64,000 nt of DNA from Spinacia oleracea (Eukaryota; Streptophyta; Magnoliopsida; Caryophyllales; Amaranthaceae): contig NC_079492.1 of assembly GCF_020520425.1 (NCBI RefSeq), positions 56,047,042 to 56,111,041 on the forward strand. Reading direction: 5' to 3'. The translations under genes and the position numbers were made by a program. Positions 53,199-64,000 of the stretch are shown one piece after another (the first letter of the stretch is position 1; each line of letters opens with the position of its first letter). Under the pieces are notes generated by a model. The model made no database searches, was not told where the DNA came from, and worked only from the letters and a program-made list of their open reading frames with translations.

Positions 53199-56143
53199 TG
53201 TAATACCTCGTATTTTTATAATATTTATAAATATATTTTATTATATTTATAAAGCATTTTACGATTTATTAGCATTTAAATAATATTTAAATGTATTTAA
53301 TGTATTTTAATTAATTAGAATATTTATTATTTTAATTAATTATGAAACGAATTTAATTCTTGAGTCGGGAAATTAAATGAGTTGCAAATGATTTTTAAAG
53401 CTTCGGGTTTTCAATAAAAAGTCCAATTCGTTTTATTAAACGAGCCCAATCCAAACAGTTCAATTTAAATCCTAAACTAGCCCAATTCATTTAATTCCTA
53501 AGCCCAACTCAAATATCCTAAGCCTAGCCCATCAAGGGATTATGGAGCCTATAAATAGGACTCCTCATCATTAATTAAACCCCTAAAATTTCATAAAGCC
53601 CCTTTATGATTTCTTGCCCAACACTCCTCTCTCTCTCTCCTCTTTGGCTCGGTCCGCCCGCACGCACAGCACGAGCACGGTCGTGCCTCGTGTGTTGCTC
53701 GTGTGCTGCTCGCCCCTTGTTGCTCGCCCCTCCCTCTTGTTCGAGCCCAGCCAGCGCGCCTCGCGTTGCTGCTGCGCTGTTGTTGTTGCTGCTGTGTGGG
53801 TTGCCCGCGCCAGCCACACCCACACTCCCTCTCTCGCCCTCGCGTGCCAGCGCTCACACTCGCCTTCTCTCGCTCTCTCCTCGCGCACAGCGCGCGCCTG
53901 CAGCCCTCGCGCCCAAGCCCCTGCGTGCAGCCCCTGCTCGTCGCCCTTCTCGCCCGCGCGCGCGCACACACGACGTGTGTGTGTGTGTGTGTTGTTCGTG
54001 TTCGTAATTCAATTCCTTTTTCGCCCAATCACCCTAATTCGTGATTGTTCCGTGCTATAGGCCGGATTGGTATAATTCTCTTCTTCCTTACCTATTCTAT
54101 TTAAATTCCGTATTTTAGATTATTATATTAATATTCTTTTAAGTAATTAAAATGCTGGGAACCGGTTATGAATACCGTGGTTTGAGGATTTGTGTGTTGT
54201 GATTCATTAGGTTTGTTTTAATTATTAAAGGATGAATTTTCAGATTTTTTTATTTATTAAAGCATGGATTTTTATGATATTAAACTAGTGTTATTGGGAT
54301 TTTCAAGTTAGGGTTTTAACCTAGACCTAATGAGTCAATTGATTAGCATAATTAGGTGATGATTTTAATTATGATAATCAATTATATTTTCAGATTTGAA
54401 TAAAGGTTTAAAGTGTTGATTTTTATTGATTTTAAATGCGGAAAAAGTATGTTTTTGTACTAGGGATTGATTTTCCAAATTGAGACGACTTTATTATTGA
54501 AAAACGATTGAATTCTAAAGTCTAAAGGAAGTTTTAGCTCTTATAAAGTTGCTGGAAATTTAATGAACATGGAAATAATTTAAGTTTCATTATTTGATGA
54601 TAGGAGGTGAGTTCTACTTGAGTGCTCGTTATTGCAAAGTGGCCCCTACGCTTAGGTATTCAAGGTACGTACAAGTCTAGGGCGATCACACCTTTTTATC
54701 AATGACATTACATGATTGTTGATGATGTGAATTACATTATGTGGAATCATGTTTATTTTGATGAACGAGCATGTGATTTGTGATGTTGGATTTGTTGGAT
54801 TAATTGTTGAACAAGCATGTTGAAATTATTATGAGTATGAATTTCATTGTCAATCATGTTGTTCAATATTTATGCATGTATGGTTCAATTCACATGCAAG
54901 GGATGGATTATTTATTTGTATGCTATTGTACGGGATGTCTAGCATACTTTGAGCCATTTATATGTACCTCGTCATACTATTTATTTTACCACATGTGAAG
55001 GGTTAGCTCACGTAAGCCACCGCACATGTAGGGTTCAGTTGGGAATATTATGTATGAAATGAATTAGGATTTGTCGTGCAAGGGCACAACCCTCATGTTA
55101 ATGTGCATGATGTGGAGTCTCACTTTGGTGCGGAGGAACATGGTAGTAATATCACAAGTGTCTTGCTTGGTTGATCACAAGTCCTAAAGCATTAAAATAA
55201 GATTTGTTTTGGTTGTTGTTTATTAATTGTATGTGTGCATGTTGTCGAGTCTTGAGTTCGCCTTTAATAAAATATTAATAAACGTAAAGTGCAACCAGAA
55301 CAAGCTTCAAAACTCTTAGAACGTATATACCTTGAGTATGAACAATGGGGGGAGTCTTGCCGGAAAGCTCGTACTCCTACTAATGATATAAGACGTTGTT
55401 TCATTTATATTATGCGCAGGAATTCCGTCGGTATGGCCCGACACTCGGTATGGCCCGATTTTTATTTTTATTATTATATTTGGTGTATGGTTGGCTCCCA
55501 TCACCTTTTTCCCTTTGTGGATTATTCTTTTGGCCCGTTCAAAGCTTATTCTAATTAAATTGTGAGTCAAGAGTCGAGTCAAGAGTCGAGTCTTGTATCT
55601 CATGATTGTTTGTTAATTATTATATGGCTTTTGCATGTTGATTAGTACTTAGTGAGTGATGCATGTTTTGGTTTCATTTACTCTATGCTTGTAAGTACTC
55701 AGCTTTTGCTGACTACGTGCTTTGGGTGTTTCTGGTCATGGCCTTTGCCTTAATGGCCCTATGATGATCCATCATTTGCACTTGCATTGTTGGGGAGTAG
55801 ATTAATATAGCAGGTTGGTAGAACAAGTACGATCGAAATCATGTGGCTTGGGATGATTGAGAGAGTTGCATGTTTTCGTTCTTTGAAACTATTTTATTTA
55901 ATATTTTAATTATGTTTGAATTATTTATACTTTGGTTTTTGGGCCATTATGGTTCCAAATATTAGGAGGCCTTGATATTTTATTTATTATGTTTTTTTTA
56001 AAAAGTTAGTTGACATTTAATTCCGCTGCGTAATTCTGGTAATAGCCTTAACCGTTATCACGGTGGCGGTAATGCTTTAGTAATTCCTTTATTTTAAGTT
56101 GGAAAATGGTTTTATAAAAGCAAGGAATTATTAGGGTGTTACA
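53199..56143 (+). repeat. Chromovirus 3' LTR (2945 bp)
   Basis: Matches the 5' LTR end to end with scattered substitutions and very small indels. TATA box at 53550-53558. The GC-rich segment at about 53625-53980 again produces many spurious ORFs. It ends TTACA, followed by Tat leader sequence (AGCACGTTG). Confidence 0.93.
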
Positions 56144-56837
56144 AGCACGTTGTCACACTAATCATGAACATGAATGCGACATGCAAAGTTCTGAACCTAA
56201 GGTCGGTCTAAGTTTTGTATGATGCAAGTGGTCGGCTTTGGGTGTCAAAAGGTACTCGGCTAAGAGACGGATCCGGCGACAAGCTTTCACATCCGCCTAA
56301 GGGAAGTGTGTGTCGGCAGACGGCCTCCATACTTGACATCGGGAATGTCAAGTAAATGCCAAGTTTCAGTAGGCGCGGAAATGGTCACACACTTTGGTCG
56401 GGAACCGTATGGAGAGTAACCATTTCGTTGCCCCCGGGGCTAGCCCGAATGTAGAACACATTCGTTTGGGCAAAGGTAGAAATTCATTTTGCACAATATG
56501 GTTTTCGAAAAATGCATGAAATGCCTAGAAATTGAAATTGAAATCGTACTTGAATTTGTATTTGTAAAGCTCGTTTTTCGGCACTCATTCACGAGGTTTG
56601 GGAGCGTCCTTCCAGATGCAAAAACAGACTAACTCCCAACACGAAAAGTTGAGCAAAAGTGGGCGACAGGCCACTGTGAGCCACTGTCCTGGATGCAGGC
56701 AGTTGCGTTGGGCGCAGGGGCTGCGCCTGGCGCCAATGCTGGCATCCAGTACTTCGGCAGATCAGTGGCCGATTGCTCGAAATCTACTCGCATTTTCGAA
56801 ATTGTAATTAGAAACTCCCCAGTGGAGTCGCCAGAAT
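56144..56837 (-). other. Tat 5' leader (LTR-proximal part) with primer binding site
   Basis: Non-coding. On the minus strand, directly inside the LTR end, 56836-56815 reads TTCTGGCGACTCCACTGGGG, the primer-site form widely seen in Tat/Ogre elements. A moderately GC-rich stretch lies at 56660-56770. The remaining leader continues beyond the chromovirus at 43285. Confidence 0.75.
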
Positions 56838-58866
56838 TGTAGGGGGTATTTTTGTACTTTCCCGTTTCCTACAAGGGGGGTTTGAGGCCGGCTCGTTTAG
56901 AGAACCATTTTGAATTTTTGCACCTCGAAGGAGTTGCCTCCAAACTATATTTTAAGGTCTCGTTTAGAGAGACTGTAAATGACTCTATTTTCGGATAAGG
57001 CCTTGAATCCTTGAAATGGATGGGTGAGATCCGGGCTCGGGAACAAAAATGCTTATTCGGCGAGCTTTAGAAATATTCAAGTACGTTGGCACAACATTAT
57101 TTCCAAAATATACCCTAGATTAGACTATGTGGGTTTGAATTAAAGCAAGTAGAATTTCTAATTGTATGGTGGTCACTTTGCTTTAAAGATTAATTTAAGG
57201 AACCTAAGGCCGGTTTGTCCAAGAAATTATCTTTGTTAAGCGTGATGTAACCTTTGTATTTTGTTGTATTTAGCATGTGCGGTGATGAAAGCAATAAAGC
57301 AAATAAAGAAACATCACAATACTAAATAAAGTGAGGAATTAGTAAATACAAGACCCCCTAGAAATGTACTAGGGAGTAGGTCCACATTGCCTAGAAATGG
57401 ACTAGGCAAGTAAAGATGCGGAATTGAAAGTGCGGAATTGAAATTGCGATATTGAAAGTGCGGTGTTGAAAGTGCGATATTGAAATTGCGGTATTGAAAG
57501 TGCGATATTGAAAGTGCGATATTAAAAGGTGCGATATTGAAATTTCAATATTTAAATGTGCATAATTGAAACTTGTACTTGGGCACATGAGATCCGAACG
57601 CCAAGCGGCTCCTTAAAAATAAGTGCGCCCGACACGAATTCAAAGCCAAAAATCTCGACTTGGGAGAGGTTGCTCAAACCAAATGTCCTAGATTTTGCAT
57701 ATTAGACTTGAAATTTAAAGCTTGAGTATTGAAATGTTTGAACTTGAAATGATTGAAACTTGAACTTGAAATGATCCTAGTTTAGAGAGGTAGTTATGAA
57801 CAACCCTAAACATGGTAGGATCTTGAAATTTGAAAACTTGAACTTGTATATTGAAAAATGGTGTCTTGAATCTCAAAAGACTAAACCTTTAAATGCTAAA
57901 AAGGTGTCACCTTTGATTACTCCATACTTGAAGGTGATTCTAGTTCAAAGAGATGAATGCAAGCAACTTTGAACATCCTTGAATCTTGAAAGTTTGTATT
58001 TTGTATATTGAAAAAGTTTGTATTTTTGAAAAAAAAACATGTATGATTGTTGCAAGTGGTGTTTTTTATGGAAAAAAACACTAACTTGCTAATCATTTGA
58101 AATCAAAATAGCATGATTGATTGAAATGGGATTCGGATTTACCTAGTTAGGTTTAGGCAAGAGCTCCCAATTGCTTAGATTTTAGGAATTTTTGTATTGA
58201 TTTTTGAGGAGTTTTGAGTTGTATTGAGTGGCGTAATGTCAAAATTACGACGTTGTATTGTTGTGCCCCCCTTTTTTCGATGGAAATAAGGGGTATTTAT
58301 AGGAGGAAATGGTGCAAAAAGCCAGCACAGGCCAGCGCGTGGCGCCAGGCCAGCGCTGCGCGCTGCTGACGTGGCTTGAATGCCGCCAAAGCAAGGACGG
58401 GGAATCATCCTTGTTTCGTCTTGTAGTGTTGTACCGGTTGTACGAATTGTACTAGGTTTGGCGTCTTGTATTTCCTTGGAGGTTAAGGCATTTTTTAGCG
58501 TCTAAAAACAAGCCTTTCTCGGGTTTTCGAATTCCGGTTTTACGGGTCGGGGCCCGGCATGCTCGGTTTTGTGGGTCGGCGCCCGAATTTGACTTGCCTT
58601 ATATGATTTTGAGTGGAAAAGGCCTAGTAAAACCAATGGGATGGTCCACTATTTGAGATTGTATTTGGATTTTAAAATTGGATTTTGGAAGTTGTATTTT
58701 GTACCGAGTTCCGGGAGGGGAACGGCCTCGGAGATTGGATTTTGGACCTTGGATTTTGGAGATGTTCTTAGCAATTGGGATTTCCGCCTGGAGTTACTCC
58801 AATTACCTAGCAAGGATAATGTTATCGTCATCATCCCAAAGGGGAGATACAAATTAGGTGTCTACA
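56838..58866 (-). repeat. Tat 5' LTR, complete (2029 bp)
   Basis: On the minus strand it runs from TGTAGACACC (58866) to CCCCCTACA (56838) and is followed by the primer site. It shares the 14-bp-type tandem repeats (about 57415-57550) and the TATA box with the 3' copy. The right flank CGGCAATATTTCC is copia-2 LTR sequence, so this is the true element border. Confidence 0.92.
58294..58301 (-). promoter_or_regulatory. TATA box in Tat 5' LTR
   Basis: Minus strand TATAAATA in CCTATAAATACCCC. This is the expected promoter for the full-length sense transcript. Same position as 9294-9301 in the 3' LTR. Confidence 0.65.
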
Positions 58867-60093
58867 CGGCAATATTTCCGATTCCGGCAATATTTCCATT
58901 TCCGATAATATTTTCCGATACGTACCATGTTTCCGTTTCCAGCAACATCTACGACTTGGATAATATTTATATTTCCGATACGATCCATATTTCCGTTTCC
59001 GGCAATATCATCGTTTCCGGAGTATTCATAATTTGCCTTTGACGATTTCAGCTCCCACTGGAACCGAGATCCGTCGATTCCGAATATCCATAAATGGAGT
59101 TTTTAATTCCTTTAATTACTTAATATATTCACGTACTATTTGTGTGACCCTACGGGTTCAGTCAAGAGTAAGTTGTGGATTAATATTATTAATTCCACTT
59201 GAACTGAAGCGGCCTCTAGCTAGGCATACAGTTCACTTGATCTCACTGAATTATTAACTTGTATAATTAATGTAGAACCTGTTAGCTAAATAAGTAATTG
59301 GAACGACTTAACTGGATATTGCGTAATACGAACTGAAACAATTGTCGTGCCGTGGCCGGACCACTGCTCTAAAAGACAATTCCGCGCTACCTCCGATGCA
59401 GTAGAACGCTTGCGGTTGCCCTCCAGGGTTTACACGACACCGAGAATTATGTGCACTCACAATCCCCGATTGGAGACCAGAATATTTGCCCAGAAAGAGA
59501 GGAATTTGAGAGAGAGATGTGATTGTAAGTTTCTGTATATTTTTGTGGAAATGAACGATGAATTTATAGTGAGGCTTTTGGGAAGCTGTAACAGCAAAAA
59601 ACGGCTAGTGGAGAAGTTACGGGAGTAATGGGGAACTGCAACAGTCATAAAACGGCTAGTGGGGAGTAATGACGTGATTAATGGAGCAGTTTCCAAAGTT
59701 AGTGGGTTGATTAAGTCTTTTGACTTAATCAAACCGCCCTTGACCAAAAAGAATAACCCGGCCCACAAAACCCACCCCACGCCCGCGAACCGCATTCGCC
59801 AAGTACCAAGTACCAAGTACCAAGTACCAAGTACCAAGTACCAAGTACCAAGTACCAAGGCCCAAGGCCCAAGGCCCACGGCCCACGGCCCTCGCCCGAG
59901 CCCGGCCCGGCGCGCGCGCGCGTGTGTGTGTTGTGACCACCCATGCCACTCACATGCTTTCTTAAACAAATGTTTCCCTCAAACCCCCAAATATAAACAT
60001 TGAATATGGTTTGTGTTTTTCCCATGTGGGACTTTTCATATTCCCACATTTTCCCACTCATTTTCTTTTGTTTTCTCACTAGGATTTCCAACA
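58867..60093 (-). repeat. copia-2 3' LTR, truncated by Tat insertion
   Basis: On the minus strand it starts TGTTGGAAATCCTAGTGAG next to the polypurine tract. The inner part contains repeats of CGGCAATATTTCCGATTCC (58867-59035). The outer end is missing beyond 58867, where Tat begins. Confidence 0.8.
59801..59858. repeat. (AAGTACC)n tandem repeat in copia-2 LTR
   Basis: About eight perfect 7-bp units, followed by AAGGCCC and ACGGCCC variants of the same period (59856-59890), then a CG-rich run. The period is not a multiple of three per unit, so the ORFs crossing it cycle through frames. Confidence 0.93.
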
Positions 60094-60110
60094 ATCCCCC
60101 ACAGGCCCGA
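60094..60110 (-). promoter_or_regulatory. copia-2 polypurine tract
   Basis: Minus strand GGGCCTGTGGGGGAT directly precedes the LTR start TGTTGG. It is the primer site for second-strand synthesis. Confidence 0.75.
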
Positions 60111-60447
60111 AGATGAGAAGAAAAAGAAAGAAGTAAAAGAATTGAATTTCTGGGCAAAACAAACAATTGAATAGGTGTCAATGTCTTGCGACTTGAATTG
60201 ACACTTAGTGACATTCAAGCTAGAATCTCTTTCCTACCAAGTGACTTTCGTATTGAACTTAATAGGGGGTTAGAAACTCATTACTCAAAGCACACAATTG
60301 AACATGTATGATATTCTGAATCTCCGCCAATAAAAGTGACGCATTATACTGGCCATACGTCCATAACCTGGATGCTCATAGGTGCTCTAGAGAATAGCCC
60401 ATGCAATTCTCATAGGAAGCGGCCTCACTAGTGGAGTACAAGATTGC
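60111..60447 (-). other. copia-2 tail between RNase H and polypurine tract
   Basis: No coding sequence is recognised. This stretch should hold the C-terminal part of RNase H in a complete element, but the residues usually found there (a STMEAEFVA-like motif) are absent, so the end of pol has been lost or replaced. Confidence 0.5.
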
Positions 60448-60481
60448 TTACAGGATAGCAGTACAAGATTGCTTACAGGAT
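60435..60481. repeat. 22-bp direct repeat at truncated RNase H end
   Basis: AGTACAAGATTGCTTACAGG plus AT occurs at 60435-60456 and again at 60460-60481, 25 bp apart. The repeat spans the premature end of the RNase H frame and may be the scar of the deletion or duplication that truncated it. Confidence 0.9.
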
Positions 60482-62370
60482 TTCCAAGAGACAGCTCCAC
60501 CCCCTAGGGTGAAGACATAACCACTAGTGGAGTTGACTTCATCATTTCCAGATACCCAGTTGGCATCACAATAACCCTCCAATGCTCCTGGAAATTTGGA
60601 GTAGTGCAATCCCCAATCCATGGTACCCCTTAGGTACCTAAGCAATCGCCTTAACGCACCCCAATGCTCATTGCTTGGGTTATGGGTGTACCTGCTCAAT
60701 CTACTTACAGAATAGGCAATGTCAGGTCTAGTATAGTTCATGAGAAACATAACACTACCAATAATTTTAGCATACTCAGATTGACAAACAGGATCACCTT
60801 TGTTTTTCTTTAAATGAATGCTTATATCATAAGGGGTCTTGATTGGATCGACATAAAATGAATCAAACTTTTTAAGAAGCATTTCAACATAGTGAGCTTG
60901 GATGAGACAAATGCCATTTGGAGTTCTAATAATTTTCACTCCCAAAATCACATCTGCCTCACCCATATCTTTCATTTCAAATTTTGAACTCAAGAATTCT
61001 TTTGTTTCATTCACTCGATCCAAATCAGTACCAAAAATTAGCATGTCATCCACATAAAGACAAATAATCACACAACCAGAAGAATCGTGTTTATAATAAA
61101 CGCAGGAATCACCTTCATTTACATGATAGCCATTACTAGTCATCGTCTTGTCAAACTTGTCATGCCATTGCTTAGGCGCTTGCTTAAGCCCATACAATGA
61201 CTTGACCAGTTTACAAACTTTGTTTTCTTGACCTGGAACAACAAAACCTTCAGGTTGAACCATATAAATCTCTTCATCTAAATCACCATTTAAAAATGCA
61301 GTTTTCACATCCATTTGATGCACAACAAGATCATGAATGCATGCAAGAGCAATTAAGGTTCTAATGGTTGCAATCTTAGTTACAGGAGAGTATGTATCAA
61401 AATAATCAATGCCATGTTTTTGAGTAAAACCCCTTACCACAATCCTGGCCTTATATTTATCAATGGACCCACATGATTTCAACTTTTTTCTAAAAATCCA
61501 CTTACAGGTGATGGGTTTACAACCTCTAGGCAGATCAACCAATTCCCAAGTATTATTACTTAGGATTGACTGAAGTTCGCTATCAATGGCCTCTTTCCAG
61601 AAAACTGCATCAACCGACCTCATTGCCTCTTCATAGGTTCTAGGGTCGTCTTCTAGGATAAATACATACACAAAATCATCAGTAATCAAGAAAGGTTCAG
61701 TTAGGAAAGCAGTAACAAAATCATCACCATAACTTGTTTCCTTTCTTGCCCTTTTGCTTCTCCTTGGTTCTAAATCAGACTCATTATTAGTAGTGGAACA
61801 AGGAGCAATGGGTAAAGCATTAGAGGTGCTAGAGGATGGTACATCATTACTAATGCAAGAGATCTTTAAAGGAAAAGTGTTTTCAAAAAACTCAGCATCT
61901 CTTGCTTCAATAATGTTACCACTTGCATAAGAGTTGTTAGCACCTTTAACTAAAAAACGATAAGCAGAACTTTGATAAGCATAACCAATAAAGATAGAAT
62001 CAACCGTTTTGGGACCAATCTTGTCTCTTTTGAAACTAGGTAAGACAACCTTTGCTAAGCACCCCCACACTTTCAAGTATTTCAGGCTTGGTGCTCGACC
62101 CTTCCATAGCTCATATGGGGTCTTGTCCAGCTTCTTGTGAGGCACCCTGTTCAAAACATGACAAGCAGAAAGAATAGCTTCCCCCCACATATTATCAGGA
62201 AGCCCAGAACTAATAAGCATTGAATTCATCATATTTTTTAAAGTTCTATTTTTCCTTTCAGCAATCCCGTTTTGTTCGGGTGTGTAAGGAGCTGTTGTTT
62301 CGTGAACTATACCATTCTGTTCACAAAACGCCTTAAGAGTGTTAGGGTCATACTCACCCCCCCCTATCAC
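60448..62370 (-). pseudogene. copia-2 pol, integrase C-part to truncated RNase H
   Basis: The 640-codon open frame starts within the integrase core ([19 protein letters not shown] and [11 protein letters not shown], the catalytic Glu region). It continues through the integrase C-terminal region (GYCYQSS-type motif near 61970) and RT with [31 protein letters not shown] and YVDDMLIFG. RNase H begins normally ([20 protein letters not shown], then [11 protein letters not shown]) but stops at 60448, losing its last catalytic residues. The frame is out of register with the gag frame by one base at the run of eight G at 62359-62366. Confidence 0.9.
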
Positions 62371-64000
62371 TCCTAAGTCTCTTGATTTTCCTGTCTAGCT
62401 GGTTTTCAACTTCAGCCTTGTACTTGAGGAACATCTCCTCAGCCTCATCCTTAGACCTGAGAAGATAAACCATGGTGAATCTAGAGCAGTCATCAACAAA
62501 AGTAATGTAGTATCTTTTACCGCCCCTTCTTTCATAGTTTTTAAAATCCCCCAAGTCACTATGAACAAGTTCTAGTACTTCTGTCTGTCTATCTATTGAT
62601 TTAAAAGGTTTCTTTGCAAATTTTGCTTCAACACAAACTTCACATTTTGCAAAATCAGTTTTAGAAAAGCTTGGAATCATGTTCATTTGTTTGAGTCTTT
62701 TAATTGAAGCAATATTAACATGACCCAATCTAGCATGCCATAAATCAATAGACTCAGCAATATAAGCAGAAGGAGTACTAGCTTTCTTATTCATAATTTC
62801 AATGGAAACATCAAGAGTAAATAACCCCCCATTACAAAAACCCTTTCCCATAAATTCCCCATTGTGAGTAATAACTAGCCTATCAGAATCAAAGGACAAC
62901 TTGAAACCAGCTTTCATAAGTAAACTACCGGAAATTAAATTCCTACGCATTTCTGGGACATGCAAAACATTAGTTAAAGTGAGTGTTTTTCCAGAAGTGA
63001 GAGTGAGAACGATCTTCCCTTTGCCTTGAACAGTTGCAGAAGCAGAGTTACCCATGAATACATTTTCACCATCAGTCTTCTCGTAGGAAGTGAACATTTC
63101 TTTGTTGGTGCAAATGTGCCTGGTTGCTCCTGTATCAACTATCCACTCAGCAACATCACCTGCCAGATTAGCTTCTGAAACAACAGCAATGAAATTGTTA
63201 GGATCAGCAACTGCTTCAACAAGGTGAGCTTGATTCTGATCTGGCTTCTTCTTGACCCTGCAATCCCTGGACTTGTGACCAGCCTTCCCACATTCAAAAC
63301 AGTTACCCTTAAACTTATACTTCTGAATTTTCCCTTGAGGCTTGAACTGACTGCCCTTCCCCTTAAACTTATCAGAATAGAAATTGCCCCTAGGTTCAAC
63401 CAGATTAGCTTTAGCAGACCCAGAAAATACAAATTGACCCTTATCCTTAATACGGTTCTCCTCCTCAATTTTTAGGTGACCTACGAGTTCCTCTAGGGTA
63501 AGGTCTTTCTTCTTATGCATTAACTGGTTTCTAAAGTCTTTCCATGAGGGTGGCAGTTTCTCAATTAAAACAATAGCAAGAGTTATATCACATATACTCA
63601 AACCCTCGGCAGCCATAGCACTACAGATATTCTCATATGCATGAATCTGATCAATAATAGGTTTATCATCTTCAACTTGAAAACCTAACCATTTACTAAC
63701 ACAATAACGTTTCGTACCGGCATCATCAGTTCCATACTTTTTCTCTAAACCATCCCAAATATCCCTAGCATGATTATAGCCCATGTAAATGTCAAGCAAA
63801 ACATTCGACATATGATGCAATAGCATTCCCTTACAGGTTCTATCATCCTTAGCAAACTTAACCTCAAAATCATGCAATTCATCATCATTAACAGGTTTCA
63901 CAACATCAGAAATAACATACGCAACATCAATTTGCTCCAAATAAAATCTCATCCTAACAGCCCAACGTTTATAGTTTTTCCCATCAAGAGGTTCCAATTT
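62354..64000 (-). pseudogene. copia-2 gag, protease, integrase N-part (5' end cut by window)
   Basis: Open to the window edge, so the true start lies outside. It contains the copia gag (LDGKNYKRWAVRMRFYLEQ, LLHHMSNVLLDIYMGY), an intact zinc knuckle (CFECGKAGHKSRDC, near 63300), the protease (WIVDTGATRHI, near 63130), the GAG-pre-integrase domain (LWHARLGHVN with CEVCVEAKF) and the integrase core start (LVHSDLGDF, YITFVDDCSRF). It ends after RSDRGG at the homopolymer frameshift. Apart from that shift no stop is seen. Confidence 0.9.

Larger units (their letters stand above)
43443..56143 (+). mobile_element. Tekay-type Ty3/gypsy chromovirus, 12.7 kb
   Basis: LTRs are at 43443-46388 and 53199-56143. 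The primer site TGGTATCAGAGC is at 46392. Then come an extra ORF (47194-47880), gag-protease (48341-50032), RT-RNase H and integrase with a C-terminal chromodomain (to 52927). A polypurine tract adjoins the right LTR. The pol order and chromodomain place it with chromoviruses of the Tekay/Del kind. The LTRs are nearly identical along their length, so the insertion is recent, yet pol has stops and frameshifts. It sits in the Tat leader. No 5-bp target duplication is visible because an extra 157-bp segment precedes the left LTR. Confidence 0.9.
7908..58866 (-). mobile_element. Giant Tat/Ogre-type Ty3/gypsy retrotransposon carrying two nested insertions
   Basis: The minus-strand order is 5' LTR (56838-58866), primer site, repeat-rich leader, gag remnant and protease (40383-41431), RT-RNase H-second RNase H-integrase (16220-20442), two antisense accessory genes (11092-15790), polypurine tract, 3' LTR (7908-9851). 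The second RNase H and the antisense PMD-type genes are hallmarks of the Tat lineage. Subtracting the CACTA element (20446-40379 plus one TSD) and the chromovirus block (43286-56143) leaves about 18.2 kb, typical of Ogre-like giants. Several frameshifts in pol and a large gag deletion make it non-autonomous. The right flank (58867 on) is the copia-2 LTR. No target duplication can be checked because the left LTR has lost its last 54 bp. Confidence 0.9.
58867..64000 (-). mobile_element. Ty1/copia retrotransposon (copia-2), nearly intact coding region
   Basis: The minus-strand order is gag (cut by the window end), protease, integrase, RT, RNase H (ends early at 60448), a short tail, polypurine tract (60094-60110), and 3' LTR (60093 down to 58867, where Tat cuts it). 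All catalytic motifs are present in gag to RT. One extra G in a homopolymer divides the frame. It is a different family from copia-1. Confidence 0.9.

Noticed and set aside
59457..60003. ORFs with TWYLVLG or VPSTKYQ repeats
   Set aside because: They translate the 7-bp AAGTACC repeat in the copia-2 LTR, where each reading frame cycles. Not a gene.
1..64000. tRNA, rRNA or other structured RNA genes
   Set aside because: None seen by eye. tRNA-like matches are the retrotransposon primer sites only. A covariance search would be needed to exclude small RNAs.

Overview
This is plant nuclear DNA, most likely from a eudicot with a large, repeat-rich genome. The evidence is spliceosomal introns, plant-lineage retrotransposon families, a CACTA transposon with plant TNP2/TNPA genes, and captured pieces of plant genes (phosphate transporter, GrpE, HAT-repeat protein). 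A chenopod-type host (spinach, beet, quinoa) is a guess. I found no intact host gene and no tRNA, rRNA or CRISPR locus. Essentially the whole window is transposable elements nested inside one another.

Layout. (1) 1-7907: the 5' part of a decayed Ty1/copia element on the minus strand (copia-1). Its long leader carries a 1407-bp hAT-type non-autonomous element (5734-7140) with a perfect 8-bp target duplication. (2) 7908-58866: a giant Ty3/gypsy element of the Tat/Ogre type on the minus strand, about 18.2 kb once two later insertions are subtracted. It has roughly 2-kb LTRs, pol with a second RNase H, and two intron-containing accessory genes on the opposite strand between integrase and the 3' LTR. 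One accessory gene encodes a plant-mobile-domain (PMD) protein and the other a DUF7745-like protein. (3) 20446-40379: a 19.9-kb CACTA (En/Spm) transposon with 3-bp target duplications, inserted in the Tat protease/pol frame. Both of its genes, TNP2 transposase (1096 aa) and TNPA-like (713 aa), appear intact. It also carries antisense fragments of several host genes. (4) 43443-56143: a Tekay-type chromovirus with roughly 2.9-kb LTRs on the plus strand, inserted in the Tat 5' leader. Its internal region looks chimeric and has an unusual extra ORF before gag. (5) 58867-64000: a second Ty1/copia element (copia-2) on the minus strand, nearly intact, with its 3' LTR cut by the Tat insertion.

How the parts relate. 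The oldest layer is the two copia elements. Tat landed in the copia-2 LTR, and a deletion around 7907 later removed the outer end of the Tat 3' LTR. The chromovirus and the CACTA element then landed in Tat. Neither of the last two interrupts the other, so their order is unresolved. The two most interesting systems are the antisense accessory-gene module of the Tat element, in which each gene sits beside a copy of the polypurine-tract motif, and the potentially autonomous CACTA element carrying host-gene cargo.
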